From: Rosa chinensis
Taxonomy: Eukaryota; Streptophyta; Magnoliopsida; Rosales; Rosaceae
Length of the DNA: 64,000 bases
Direction: 5' to 3'
Assembly (NCBI RefSeq): GCF_002994745.2
Contig: NC_037088.1
Coordinates: forward strand, 46,182,911 to 46,246,910
Below are positions 12,601-21,193 of the stretch, one piece after another; the first letter of the stretch is position 1; every line of letters begins with the position of its first letter. The notes below the pieces were generated by a model. It was not told the DNA's origin and did not search any database. It worked only from the letters and a program-made list of their open reading frames with translations. Position numbers and translations under genes: made by a program.

Positions 12601-13090
12601 TCGTAAAGGCGCTTTCGACTATTGATTTTGATCGATAACTTAGGTTGGTTAAAAGAAATTTCTCTGTAATTTTTTTTTTTTTTTCGCTAAACCAAGAATT
12701 AACTAAAAAAGCACTATACAATACTGGTGATTTGAATAAAAACGTATTTTCCTGCAGTGTCTAATTGTCTAGCCCCTCACTGAACTGTGGGTGCTTAATT
12801 TTAGCCCCCTCTACATATATGCAAGGAAATTAATAAGTAATCGTGCAAAGGAGAAATGAAGTACTCTGCAAGGACTAGCTAGATTCTTCTTCTTCTTCTT
12901 CTGAAATGAAGTTCTCTGAGGGACATAACATTATTTCATGCATTTAGCTAGAAATTCTCACTTTTTCGTAGCTTGAAGGTTCCCCCCAGTACTATTCTGT
13001 CCTGCAGCCTCCAATCCGGCTGGATCATTTTGTTTGAGCCCAAAAGTATTTTTGGCAAAATCCTTTTAGGGGATTTAGCGTAGCGAGCCG
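9621..13090. other. Long stretch with no assignable gene; one possible 5' exon and a small duplication
   Basis: Around 9990-10206 there is a CT-rich leader (ctctctttctctctgttcc), then coding-like DNA ending in ccaattccag followed by GTAT. It resembles a first exon with a splice donor, but no family is recognised in any frame. Another exon-like piece follows acceptor cacag at about 10465. At 11308-11340 and 11360-11392 a ~33-bp phrase (ggaattctgatccagctcaa core) is directly repeated 52 bp apart. The rest is AT-rich with short ORFs lacking family features; 12890-12905 is a short ttc microsatellite. Confidence 0.3.
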
Positions 13091-13227
13091 ATACTTGCGG
13101 CCCAAAATTAAGTTTGCTTGGGTTTGGGTTATAGCTTCACCAGTTCTGAGATCTATGAGGAAAACGAGCCCTTATTGGATTCAAGTGGCCGAGATTGAAG
13201 AGGAAACTTCAATCAATAATCATTTTA

Positions 13228-14409
13228 GGGGAAATATCACTAATGGTCACTGAGTTATGACTTATTCAACACTTAACTCACTGTATTTTCAAAAATATCA
13301 CTTAACTCACTCAATTTTACATCCGTCTTTCACTTAACTCACTGCCGTTAATTCTACCGTTAGAAGCTGTTAAAATTGAGGGTATATTTGTCAAAATACT
13401 TAAAAATCATTTTTAACTAAAAAAAAACTACATTTATTAGACTTTTTTTTCAAATTTTTTTTTAATTTATGAAAATTCTAATAAAAATGATTTTTTTAAC
13501 TTAAATATATATAATTTGAAAAAAAATTGTCTTTTTTTTTAAAAAAAAGTTAGAAATGCATTTTTCATTTATTAGACTTTTTTAAATTTTTTAAATTTCT
13601 GAGATTTCTAATAAAAAATAATTTTTTTTTACTTAAATATAATTTCTAAAAAAATTGTCTTTTAAAAAAAAGTTAGAAATGCATTTTTTTAGTGTTTAGA
13701 CAAATATACCCTCAATTTTAAGGGAAAAAAATACAAACAGTACCCAAACTATGGGCCACTAATAACTTTCGTACCTCAACTTCAAAAACTATCATTTTGG
13801 TACCTGGACTTTTCACCCCGACCCAAGATTCATACCTGGGATCCACTTTGCCGTTAACGGTGTTAAATTTACAAGGGTAAATATGTCATTTCACTGTTCA
13901 TCTCTCTTACCATGGCACTGTTTTTTTTTTTTTTTTTTATTTTTATTATTTTTTTTTTTTTTTAAAATATATATATATATATATATTTTTTAATTATTTT
14001 ATTTTATTTTGTTTATTTTTTTCCCTGAGGAGAGGAAATTTTTTTTTTTTTTAAAAGAACAGTACCATGGTAAGAGAGATGAACAGTGAAATGACAGATT
14101 TACCCTTGTAAATTTAACACCGTTAACGGCAAAGTGGACGGCATGTATGAATGTAAGGTCGTGTTAGATAATCTGGGTACCATTGTGATAGTTTTTGAAG
14201 TTGAGGTACGAAAGTTATTAGTGGCCCGTAATTCAGGTACTGTTTGTAAGTTTTTCCCCAATTTTAATAGCTTTTAACGACAGAATTAACGACAGTGAGT
14301 TAAGTGAAAGACGGATGTAAAACTGAGTGAGTTAAGTGATATTGTTGAAAATATAGTGAGTTAAGTGTCGAATAAGTCATAACTCAGTGACCATTGGTGA
14401 TGTTTTCCC
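13228..14409. mobile_element. Outer Mutator-like element with long TIRs and 9-bp TSD
   Basis: The left terminus begins ggggaaatatcac; the right terminus, reverse-complemented, begins gggaaaacatcac. The two arms then match for about 150 bp (tggtcactgagttatgactt and onward, with repeated 'cacttaactcact' phrases). The flanks carry an exact 9-bp direct repeat, atcatttta, at 13219-13227 and 14410-14418. Long TIRs plus a 9-bp TSD are the hallmark of MULEs. There is no transposase, so it is non-autonomous. It holds a second element (13722-14258). Confidence 0.88.
13722..14258. mobile_element. Inner Mutator-like element nested in the outer one, with its own 9-bp TSD
   Basis: The left end is gggaaaaaaatacaaacag; the right end, reverse-complemented, is gggaaaaacttacaaacag. 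The arms match for about 190 bp through gggccactaataactttcg, gccgttaacg, atttacaagggtaaat and 'catctctcttaccatgg'. The 9-bp target repeat caattttaa lies at 13713-13721 and 14259-14267. The core (13920-14055) is almost pure T/A with a TA tract. It has no coding capacity and belongs to a different TIR family from its host element, although both start GGGAAA. Confidence 0.88.
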
Positions 14410-15004
14410 ATCATTTTATGTCAAGGAACAGTCGAAACCCTAAGGTATAAATACCAGGTTTCAAGGACAAAAAAAAGACAACACTTCAATCAATCAATCT
14501 ATCTCAACGATTATTCAAAGTCTATCCGGAGCAAACTTACCTTCAACCTAGTTGAAAACCAGCGAAGCAAGGGTAACACCCTCACAACCCAGCGAAGCTA
14601 AAGTCACGCTTTAGCAAAACCCGTGTTTTCTCCTACTTCCCATGCCAGTGATTGCTCTGCTTAACCTACAATGTTAAATATCGACTCGGTGACGCAAGAG
14701 ATCACATCACAAGCCCTTTCCAGTAAGGCAAAAAGTTATTTTCCGAAAGGCATAGAAAAGAACCTGGTGATGAGGTTGGTGCTCTCCTCGTCCACAGTGT
14801 TTGATCAAGAAGTCAGGTCAAGGGACGCCCTGACGACTGCACTCTACGGTGCTGGTATGCCTGCGCACTCAAAAGAGACTATTTGCACACCAGACTGGTT
14901 TTTGGAGCCAAACACCTTTAAGACAAGAAAACTTATTAAACACAAGAGAAGTTTATTGTAAAACCTTAAGTTGCGCTCAAGTGATACAATTAGCCTGTTT
15001 GTGT

Positions 15005-15023
15005 ACACACACACACACACACA
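15005..15023. repeat. CA dinucleotide microsatellite
   Basis: About nine consecutive AC units lie just left of a foldback element. Confidence 0.9.
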
Positions 15024-15405
15024 AGACATCCTTATCTAAGTTTAGGTACGGATTTCCAGTTTTTGGCCACTTTTCTACCACATATTCACATCTTAACAGT
15101 TCAGTTTTTAGGTCCTAATGTATAGATCATCTCTGAAAAATTCAGCTAAATTGATGATTGTTAAGGCATTCAAAATTGCAAATTACAACAATGCACACAA
15201 ACGGTTCCGGTTTGACAGATTTGGTTCGTTCATGTAAATTACAGTTTTGAATGCCTTAACAATCATAAATTTGGCTGAAATTTTGCAGAGATGATCTATA
15301 CATTAGGACCTAAAAACTGAACGGTTAAGATGTGAATATGTGATTGAAAAGTGGCCAAAAACTAGAAATACATTCCATAAGCTTAGGTAATGATATCCTT
15401 ACCTG
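15024..15405. mobile_element. Foldback (hairpin) MITE-like element
   Basis: A left arm (about 15059-15174: tttttggccactttt, acatattcacatcttaac, 'taggtcctaatgtatagat', gattgttaaggcattcaaaa) is followed by a 70-bp loop. Its reverse complement runs 15246-15363 with few mismatches. Weaker pairing extends to about 15030 and 15400. This makes a hairpin of over 110 bp per arm and no coding capacity. No TSD could be fixed. It would give an RNA hairpin if transcribed. Confidence 0.75.
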
Positions 15406-16362
15406 AGAAATATTGTGTGTATATTATATATGCTTCACGTGATTGGAGGCCTGGTGCAGCTGCACCAATGGTGCCGTTTCAAGTCTAGCCCTGCCTACTA
15501 GTCTGTATATGGCTACCATATGTTGTTTGTTTCCAAAAATCGCAATACAAAAAAAGAAAATGAAGATGAATGATAGTCTTCCTCTTATAATTTATCAATT
15601 TTATCTCGTAGACATGACCCTGCCTCAAGCTAGGTTGCCATAACTCTTGCAAATAAGGATCATGTTTAGTTTGTGCAAATGTAATATGTTTCATATATCC
15701 TAAAAGAGTGGTTCTAGTTAGACCTCCTCATTTGTTATTTAGACCTCTTATAATTTTTGTAAAATATTATTTTCTATTTTACCCACTAAAAAAATAAGAA
15801 GAGAAAGAATTTCCTATTCATTACAAACCCAGCTATTTTTATCTTCCTAGCAATGAGACCTTAAAAAACAACAAGAATTAGTCTTTGGGCATGGATCCGG
15901 GAAGCCAAACCTCCCTTTTGAGCAGCAAAATGAGCAAAGAATTCATCAAATCATGCTTTCATATTCCATATTTTCTTCCTTGCAAATAACAAATTCTCTA
16001 TTTCATTCCAATTTAGAAAAGATCATCACATCATCATCAAAACTGCACCTCCCTCCAAAAAGGTTCAATCTTTGCCTCATTAAACATCATTGATGCATCA
16101 AAAAACAAAAATAAAGACCAATTCTTTGTGCGAAACAATCCAATTTTGGTACCTCTCGCTTTCTCAGACCCAGGAAGTATAGAGCTCACTAAATCCAATT
16201 TAATATCATGTTTTTCTTCGATTATCGTTTCAACTTATATAAAATTATAAATATGGATTTGGCAAGCCTTCAATTTGAACCTCAACCTAACCACATACTT
16301 AGCTGATAAGTCCCAATTCAATCTCAAAATCAAGAACAAGTAGTCAATGATTATGGAAGCCA
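15406..16362. other. Intergenic, no gene recognised
   Basis: AT-rich sequence with short frames and no family features. The right part (about 15720-16360) is C/A-rich on the plus strand. Nothing more can be supported. Its last bases are the flank into which the Pack-MULE inserted. Confidence 0.35.
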
Positions 16363-16372
16363 TTATTGTTTG

Positions 16373-19019
16373 TGTTACGTCCCAAACCTAGAATTAACGA
16401 TTTACTCATTATTTGGACAATGATTGTTGGATACTTTCAATTTTTAATCTTTATTGATATTTTAGTGGCCCTAAAAGTTGACTTTTTTTTTTCAGGTCAA
16501 AATTTGAGAAAATGTTCTTCGTGAAAGTTGTAGGGGACGTTAAACCGAGTGCGTGCATATGTGGTACGTAAAAATTGGACTTAGTATGTGAGAGTTATGG
16601 CTAAAAATGTAGAATTTACTGTTCATGATAAGTTATATATATATGGAAATTACTGTTGGTAGATTTCTATTTTTGGAAATCTACCTAGCCGGGTAACTCT
16701 CTCTTCTCTCTCTCCCCGACCCTTCCTCCCTTTCGGCCCGATTCTTTCCCCTTTGATTTCTTCCTCCTCCGGTCGTCCCAGGATGTAATCCGGCCACCCC
16801 CAAGCTCGGTTTCTTCCCCTTTTCACGTCTGTGGAGGTATATTACGGTGATTTGGCCGGAGAAGCTCGATTTGGAGCGGAGGAAGCTACGGTGGCAGTTA
16901 GCCATTTTTGCCGATTTCCGGCGATTCCGGCCACCTCCGGTCATCATTTTGCCGTCGAAGGCTCGGTTTTCCACGGAGATTATTTCGCCCCTAGCCTCGA
17001 ATCAAGATTTGAAGTGTAGAGGCAGAATTGAAAATCTAGGGTTCTTGATTTTCTGGGTTAATTTCGCCGGTTGAATTCGACCATTTACAGGTATAATTTG
17101 GGGATGTTGTAGTTGAGAAGTTTAATCAGTGTGTTGAATTGTTGCTGTATATGAAATTTGGTAGCCGGTGGTGGAGGTTGGTACCGGCGCGTGGCCACTG
17201 TAGGTGGCGCGTGAGACTCTGTTTTGGCCAGAATTTGACTTCTGTTGTTGATATAATTAGTCAATTATACTTTTAGTTCCATGATTGCAGTTTTGGGATA
17301 AAATTGGAGAAGAGTGATTATGGATTTTGATGTTGATCAATGATGAAATTGTTAATTGAATTATGAGAAATCCATCTATCGGATTTCCTTGATTTGGCCC
17401 TAAAGCCCATACCTTAAGGGAATAATATTAGTGAAGAAGATTGGGAGATTTTGGGCAAATAAAGATGATGTTAGGGTTTGGTTTTAATTAACGTAATTTA
17501 GTTTTCCATCCAGTAATTAAGGTTTACGGACGTTATATTGTACAGGACGTGAGGAGGATTCCCTCGAGGAGGGTTCGGATCGACGGCAGGCTTAGCCGTA
17601 CACTGTGAGTGGACTTTCGTTTTCAAATAAGTGATGCATGCATTTATTTATTAAAGCATGATTTATTTATTTAACATATTATTTTCCGAGCATATAAGTT
17701 TGATTGCAAATTATCCCATGGTTTTGCTTTTGATAATGATTGTCATGAAATAAATATTGATTTATACCACTTGTAAGTTTCGGTTACCAAGTTGCTAGGC
17801 TCGGATTCGAATTCATAATTGATGTTGATTGTCGACGAATTGTTTCGAGGTGATTTTCGGATTTATACTATTTATATTATATTATATTTATATTCGTTGA
17901 TTTGAGACTTTATTGGTAAATTGAGTTTTGTTGGAGTAAACCTCCATGTTTACTTATCGACCTACGATTTTGGCATTGAGAATGCTTTATTGATAATCTA
18001 TTTATCCTTTTAGCGTGTGGGACACGCTGTTGGTTTTTATGACTTTTTATGAGAATTTTCGGGTACGGTTGGGAATCGCACCCGCGTTTTCTTTATTCGT
18101 GGGACATGGGGAAGCCTTAAGGATTTATTGGATTTTAATAGTTTTTACCCACCATACTTGGGTCGCTATATTTTATTGCTAGCTAGCCTATTAGTACTCC
18201 TCCCTACTTACTATGTGTTTGTGGGTGAGTAAGAGCAGAGCATGGGATGCTCCAGAGTGTGGGACACTCCGACCCGAGCCTGGGAGGCTCCCTTCTTTCG
18301 TATGGTGAAATTTCTTCCCCATATTTTATCATTACTTGACTAGCGGGGCTAGTCCGATTTCTTTTAACCAGCGGGGCTGGTATGTTTTTCACGAGTTTTG
18401 GATTTAAAGAATTACGTTTTATAAATATTGCATGCATCAAGATTTTATAATGTAAATTTGTGGGAAAGTATAAACTTTTATTCCTTTATACTTATTTATT
18501 TTGGTCCACTCACGCTAACGTTTTTATGTACTTTCCCCCTGGGCCCTTTGGTTTCAATTGCCCAGATCGCAGCCTTGCTGACCGGCTTAGGAGTGGAGGC
18601 TAGTACCACCTTTGCCATCTATCCTCAGTAGGTTATTTGTTAACCTACTCTATGTATTATATTTCGAGTGTGTTCTTTAGATTGCTCTGATGACTTAAAA
18701 AGGGTGGATTTATACATTTGTATAATTATGTGTGTTTGGGAGTTGTATAATATTGGAGGAAGTCGAGAGATTTAATTTGCTGGGTTGTAATTTATATAAA
18801 TGGTTATGTTTGTGTAGTACGATGTTTATACTTGGAAAGTTGCGGATTGTTACTTGGAAGCAGGGTGGCTTCAAGCATAGAAATTACTATACTTAGAAGT
18901 GTTTTCAGCAGGTTTAGGGTTGTCCACTTTTAGGGGAAGTTCTGTCGAATTTTTCCGAAAAGTGGGCCCCGCAGGTCCATCTTGGAGTTAGGAGGGTAAT
19001 TCCGGGGTGGGTCCTGACA
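16373..19019. mobile_element. Solo LTR of 2,647 bp with 5-bp TSD
   Basis: It begins TGTTACGTCCC and ends GGTCCTGACA, the TG..CA borders of an LTR. It is flanked by an exact 5-bp duplication, GTTTG, at 16368-16372 and 19020-19024. There is no PBS, PPT, gag or pol and no second LTR, so it is a solo LTR left by LTR-LTR recombination. A CT-rich then GC-rich block at 16690-17000 probably holds the promoter/leader part of the LTR. Superfamily is unknown; gypsy-like is a guess from size. The target site is the first base of the Pack-MULE that follows. Confidence 0.88.
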
Positions 19020-19023
19020 GTTT

Positions 19024-20294
19024 GGGAAAAATTCACCAACGGTGTCTGGACACTTAGGGGACTTTCAGAATGATACCTAAACTTACAAAGTTATCAATGT
19101 AATACCTGAACTCATTATTTCATATCAACGTCATACCTACGACCAATTTCTGTCACGGGACCGTTAAATTTACATGTGCAATGCACGTGAGTCACTTAAT
19201 GAAGAAAAAATGACCGATTTACCCTCAATTTTTTTTCTTTTCTTTCTTTCTTTCTTTATTTCTTTATTTCTTATTCTTCTTCTTCTTTTTTGGTTTCTTC
19301 TTCCCCAGATTCAAATCACATCCGCTGCGTCTCAATCCAGAGAAGAAGAGAAACCAACCGACTGACACACCTCGAGCAACGAACCCCAAGAGGGCCCCAC
19401 AATGGACACCGGAGCGGCGGGAGTGGGTCTCGCCGCGTCGTCGTCGTCGGCGGAGGACTCGTCGTCTCGGAGGATAGCCGCTCGACGCCGTCCAGGCGTG
19501 GAGCTTCGGCGTGTCGCATCGATGCCAGCACCTGCTCGACAAAACGACGCCGCACGTCCTCCACCGCTGGCTCGCAACCCTAGGCGTGGCCCTGGTCTAC
19601 ATCCTCCGCGTATACTTCGTCCAGGGATTCTACATCATGTCATACGGCTTGGGGATCTACCTCCTCAACTTGCTCATCGGCTTTCTCTCTCCTCAAGTCG
19701 ACCCGGAGATCCACGACCTTTCCGGCGGCCCTAGCCTCCCGATCCGCGGATCCGACGAGTTCCGCCCCTTCGTTCGACGCCTCCCCGAGTTTAAATTCTG
19801 GTAATTTCGAATTCTAATCGGAAAAAAGTTTTGAATTTTATGAACTTGTGGTTGACGATTTGGTTTCTAGAGATGCACTGCATGTGTTCGATGAAATGCC
19901 GGTTAGAGGATTTGGTTTCGAGACGAATGCATTGAATTTAGGTTTGGATTTATTTGTTTGTTTGGAAGGTACTCAATTACAAAGGCGTTTTGCATTGCTT
20001 TCGTGATGATTTTTTTTTTTCTGAGTGAAGCTTTCGTGATGATTTGAATCTGGGGAAGAAGAAACCAAAAAAGAAGAAGAAATAAAGAAAGAAAGAAAAG
20101 AAAAGAAAAGAAAAAAAATTGAGGGTAAATCGGTCATTTTGTCTTCATTAAGTGACTCACGTGCATTGCACATGTAAAATTTAACGGTCCCGTGACGGAA
20201 ATTGGTCGTAGGTACGACGTTGATACAAAAAAATGAGTTCAGGTATCACATTGATAACTTTGTAAGTTCAGGTATCACATTGATAACTTTTCCC
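19024..20294. mobile_element. Pack-MULE carrying an RER1 gene fragment
   Basis: Terminal inverted repeats begin GGGAAAAATTCACC (left) and GGGAAAAGTTATC (right, reverse-complemented). They match for about 170 bp inward, through acaaagttatcaatg, 'atacctgaactcatt', cacgggaccgttaaattt, gcaatgcacgtgagtcac and 'tgaccgatttaccctcaa'. Inside the arms is a piece of an RER1 gene with its intron. The TSD ttattgttt is at 20295-20303 on the right. The left copy is at 16363-16371, now 2.65 kb away because a solo LTR sits between it and the element. The arms also contain a ~30-bp repeated 'caaagttatcaatg' subunit. Confidence 0.87.
19402..20012 (+). pseudogene. Captured fragment of an RER1 (ER retention) gene
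   Basis: A first exon ending at 19800 encodes [36 protein letters not shown], '[18 protein letters not shown]', [19 protein letters not shown] and PEFKFW. These are diagnostic of RER1, the Golgi membrane receptor that retrieves ER proteins. A GT..AG intron (19801-19968) follows. The second exon from 19969 reads YSITKAFCIAFVM, keeping the frame, then runs into T-rich TIR DNA. The RER1 C-terminal transmembrane half and tail are missing. The likely original ATG at 19402 is in a different frame from the conserved part, so the 5' end is also damaged. Retention of the intron shows DNA-level capture rather than retroposition. It lies wholly inside the Pack-MULE arms. It is not expected to make functional RER1. 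Confidence 0.85.
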
Positions 20295-20303
20295 TTATTG
20301 TTT

Positions 20304-20757
20304 ATATAGAGATTGGGTGGAAAAAGAATGAAAAATAAAACTTGTTGATCAATCTCCATGACCTTATATTAAAAGAACAGAGAACCTTAAGTGGGTTGAA
20401 CAAATGACAGAAAGAGGATTTGACTCTGTTGAAGAGAACACATGATTAAAAGAAGTAGTTTTTATTAATTTTTTTTTAATTTATAGAAGGGGCAAAATAG
20501 AAAAAAAGAATTTACAAAAATTAGAAACCCCCCAAAATGACAACAAAAAAAGCACAATAATGCACAAGTGACAAACGAGAATATGAAACAATAAGAATAA
20601 TGTGTACAAGATTAGGCTTAGAGTCAGATAATGGAAACTGATAATAATCCTTATGCTAGATAAGAATTTGCTAGTTACATCTGGAATTTTATGTAGGTTG
20701 TTTGTGGAGGCAATACAAATTAAACTTATTTTGAATCCCATATAAGAGAGTTAACAA
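20304..20757. other. Upstream part of the cpFtsY segmental duplication
   Basis: Bases from about 20520 to 20757 match about 40669-40920 (shared phrases include aatgacaacaaaaa, gcacaagtgac, 'aatatgaaacaataag', tttgctagttacat and 'gttgtttgtggaggcaatac'/'gttatccgtggaggcaatac'). The duplicated unit thus starts at least 0.6 kb upstream of cpFtsY. No gene is seen. Confidence 0.6.
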
Positions 20758-20775
20758 ACATTCAGAGATGGTTTA

Positions 20776-21055
20776 GCAAATCTGATGCAAACATTATTAA
20801 GAGAGTTAACCAACATTCAGGGATATAAGGAAGCTTGCTACTTGCTTCCACTCGATCTCTTTTAAACATGTTTTCAGATATGCAAATTTTGTACCTGATG
20901 CAGTAGCAAATCTAAGTCATGCTTCTATTAATGATGTTTGCTGGACTGATAGAGTTCATTTGGAGGCCTCAAGAGCGTTGTTGTTTGACAGTGTAAACTC
21001 TGGTTGTCCTATAGATTTTAGCATTTAATTTAATTTATCTTTAAAAAAAAAAAAA
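20776..21055 (+). mobile_element. 5'-truncated LINE 3' end with poly(A) and long TSD
   Basis: The frame 20876-21028 reads YANFVPDAVANLSHASI and then LEASRALLFDSVNSGCP, like the RNase H-type tail of plant LINE ORF2. After the stop and a short 3' UTR comes a run of 14 A (about 21043-21056). The target phrase acattcagagatggttt occurs on both sides (20758 and 21056). The matching place in cpFtsY copy 2 (about 40919-40937) has it once and has no insert. A nearby 55-bp repeat of 'aagagagttaac..aacattc' (20744 and 20799) makes the left edge untidy. Confidence 0.72.
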
Positions 21056-21193
21056 ACATTCAGAGATGGTTTTAGAAAATTGTACAAAACTAATATCGTA
21101 CGATGTCGTTTCATGAGGCGCCAACACAGTGTAAACATTTCGATACATTATCCAAAACAGGTTTCAGTCTCAGCTGAAAGCTCAAAAGAGCAA

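Larger units (their letters stand above)
13090..14961 (+). mobile_element. LTR-retroelement promoter/leader fragment, split by a MULE
   Basis: Joining across the MULE at 13228-14409 gives a continuous region with a TATA motif (gtataaatacc, about 14443-14453). It is followed by a purine/pyrimidine leader, the block 14561-14670 shared in reverse with about 8150-8262, and an ORF from 14671 (96 residues, MLNIDSVTQEITSQALSSKA). The protein is not recognised. The arrangement resembles the U3-R-leader of an LTR retroelement. No matching second LTR, PBS or pol is in the window, so element class and ends are undefined. Confidence 0.35.

Noticed and set aside
14671..14961. 96-residue ORF as a host gene or a pararetrovirus protein
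   Set aside because: No recognised domain; its 5' flank looks like a retroelement leader. There is no supporting pol or movement-protein sequence, so neither host nor viral identity is supported.
19264..19734. Arg/Ser-rich ORFs on both strands over the RER1 fragment
   Set aside because: Shadows of the RER1 exon, which is the only frame with family motifs.
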